Source: JBEKTW01 sp963727845
Lineage (GTDB): Bacteria > Bacteroidota > Ignavibacteria > UBA10030 > SZUA-254
Assembly (NCBI GenBank): GCA_963727845.1
Contig: CAVSHI010000002.1
Span: forward strand, 1,054,001 to 1,118,000
Length of the DNA stretch: 64,000 nucleotides
Direction of reading: 5' to 3'
The notes beneath the pieces were generated by a model that was not told the DNA's origin, did not search any database, and saw only the letters and a list, made by a program, of their open reading frames with translations. A program made the translations under genes and the position numbers. This document shows, in pieces, positions 63,698 to 64,000 of the stretch. Positions within the stretch are counted from its first letter, which is position 1. Each line of letters begins with the position of its first letter.

Positions 63698-64000
63698 CTA
63701 CCGGGAAATTTTCAAAATTTTGTATTCCAGCGTCCCGACGGGGACAGGAATTTTGACCGTTTCCCCCTCAGTCTTCCCTAACAATCCACGTCCCAGGGGA
63801 GAAGTGACCGAAATTTTATCTTGTTCGAAATTGGATTCTTCCGGCGAAACCAGTATGTAATTGACGATCTCATTCGTCTTTAAATCCCTAAGTTTAACTT
63901 TCGACAGAATGTATATCTTGTCGTTTGGAAGCTCCTTGCTCTGGATGATGCGCGCCCGGGACAGCGTTTGTTGGAGTCTTCCAATTCGCATTTCCAGATG
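63698..64000 (-). CDS. greA: Transcription elongation factor GreA, partial
   Basis: Cleaves backtracked RNA in stalled polymerase. The window holds the end of the N-terminal coiled coil (MRIGRLQQTLSRARII) and the complete FKBP-like C-terminal domain (VNYILVSPEESNFEQDKISVTSPLGRGLLGKTEGETVKIPVPVG). The reading frame is open to the window edge, so the rest lies beyond 64000. Confidence 0.92.
   Translation of the reverse strand, partial: HLEMRIGRLQQTLSRARIIQSKELPNDKIYILSKVKLRDLKTNEIVNYILVSPEESNFEQDKISVTSPLGRGLLGKTEGETVKIPVPVGTLEYKILKISR

Overview
The window reads as a chromosome segment of a diderm, FCB-group-like bacterium (Ignavibacteria or a related Bacteroidota/Chlorobiota lineage, probably assembled from a metagenome). 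The placement is an inference. It rests on apolipoprotein N-acyltransferase together with lipoproteins, a bacillithiol gene (bshC), the MEP isoprenoid pathway, RNase Y, a cytochrome b6-type quinol:cytochrome c complex with a large multiheme subunit, B12-dependent methylmalonyl-CoA mutase, and a tmRNA tag (ANYNYALAA) ending like those of that group. Most genes lie on the minus strand. No rRNA, prophage or CRISPR array is visible.

Layout. (1) 0-5.3 kb is accessory: an IS4-superfamily element with clear terminal repeats and a 5-bp target duplication sits inside the 4th codon of a Rieske gene downstream of dapF; next come an AbiE-like type IV toxin-antitoxin pair with a repeat-rich operator, and then tmRNA. 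(2) 5.3-10.4 kb: glnA behind its own Lrp/AsnC regulator, rpe, a PASTA protein and a membrane phosphoesterase. (3) 10.5-17.0 kb: a plus-strand nucleoside uptake and salvage operon (cdd, tdk, BMP lipoprotein, two-domain ATPase, two permeases, purine nucleoside phosphorylase). (4) 17.0-22.1 kb: Rieske, cytochrome b6, subunit IV and an octaheme cytochrome c. (5) 22.3-32.8 kb: bshC, then pnp-rpsO-ribF-rbfA-infB-nusA-rimP, with truB absent from its usual place and a terminator hairpin just after the operon promoter. (6) 33-37.7 kb: an operon acylphosphatase-ispF-dedA-PAP2-lnt-ltaE. (7) 38-53 kb: small unknowns, then coaE-nadB-purF-pgsA-ftsY-dipeptide epimerase-mutL-methylmalonyl-CoA mutase-UbiA prenyltransferase-DUF362-DMT transporter in one direction. 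(8) 53-64 kb: rny, a probable 6S RNA, zapA, a coiled-coil protein, pheT-pheS-rplT-rpmI-infC-thrS, four tRNA genes, a CYTH protein and the end of greA.

Two things cut across the window. First, seven conserved genes between 22.8 and 45.7 kb (bshC, dedA, ispF, acylphosphatase, DUF362, UbiA, mutL) are each broken by a shift that one base (or, for bshC, one or two) would repair. Sequencing or assembly error is the simplest reading, since ispF is normally essential. Second, the best promoters share one form, TTGnnn, a 16-17 bp spacer, and TATATT (or close to it), which allows starts and leaders to be assigned; one puts an intrinsic terminator inside the leader of the operon that encodes NusA.
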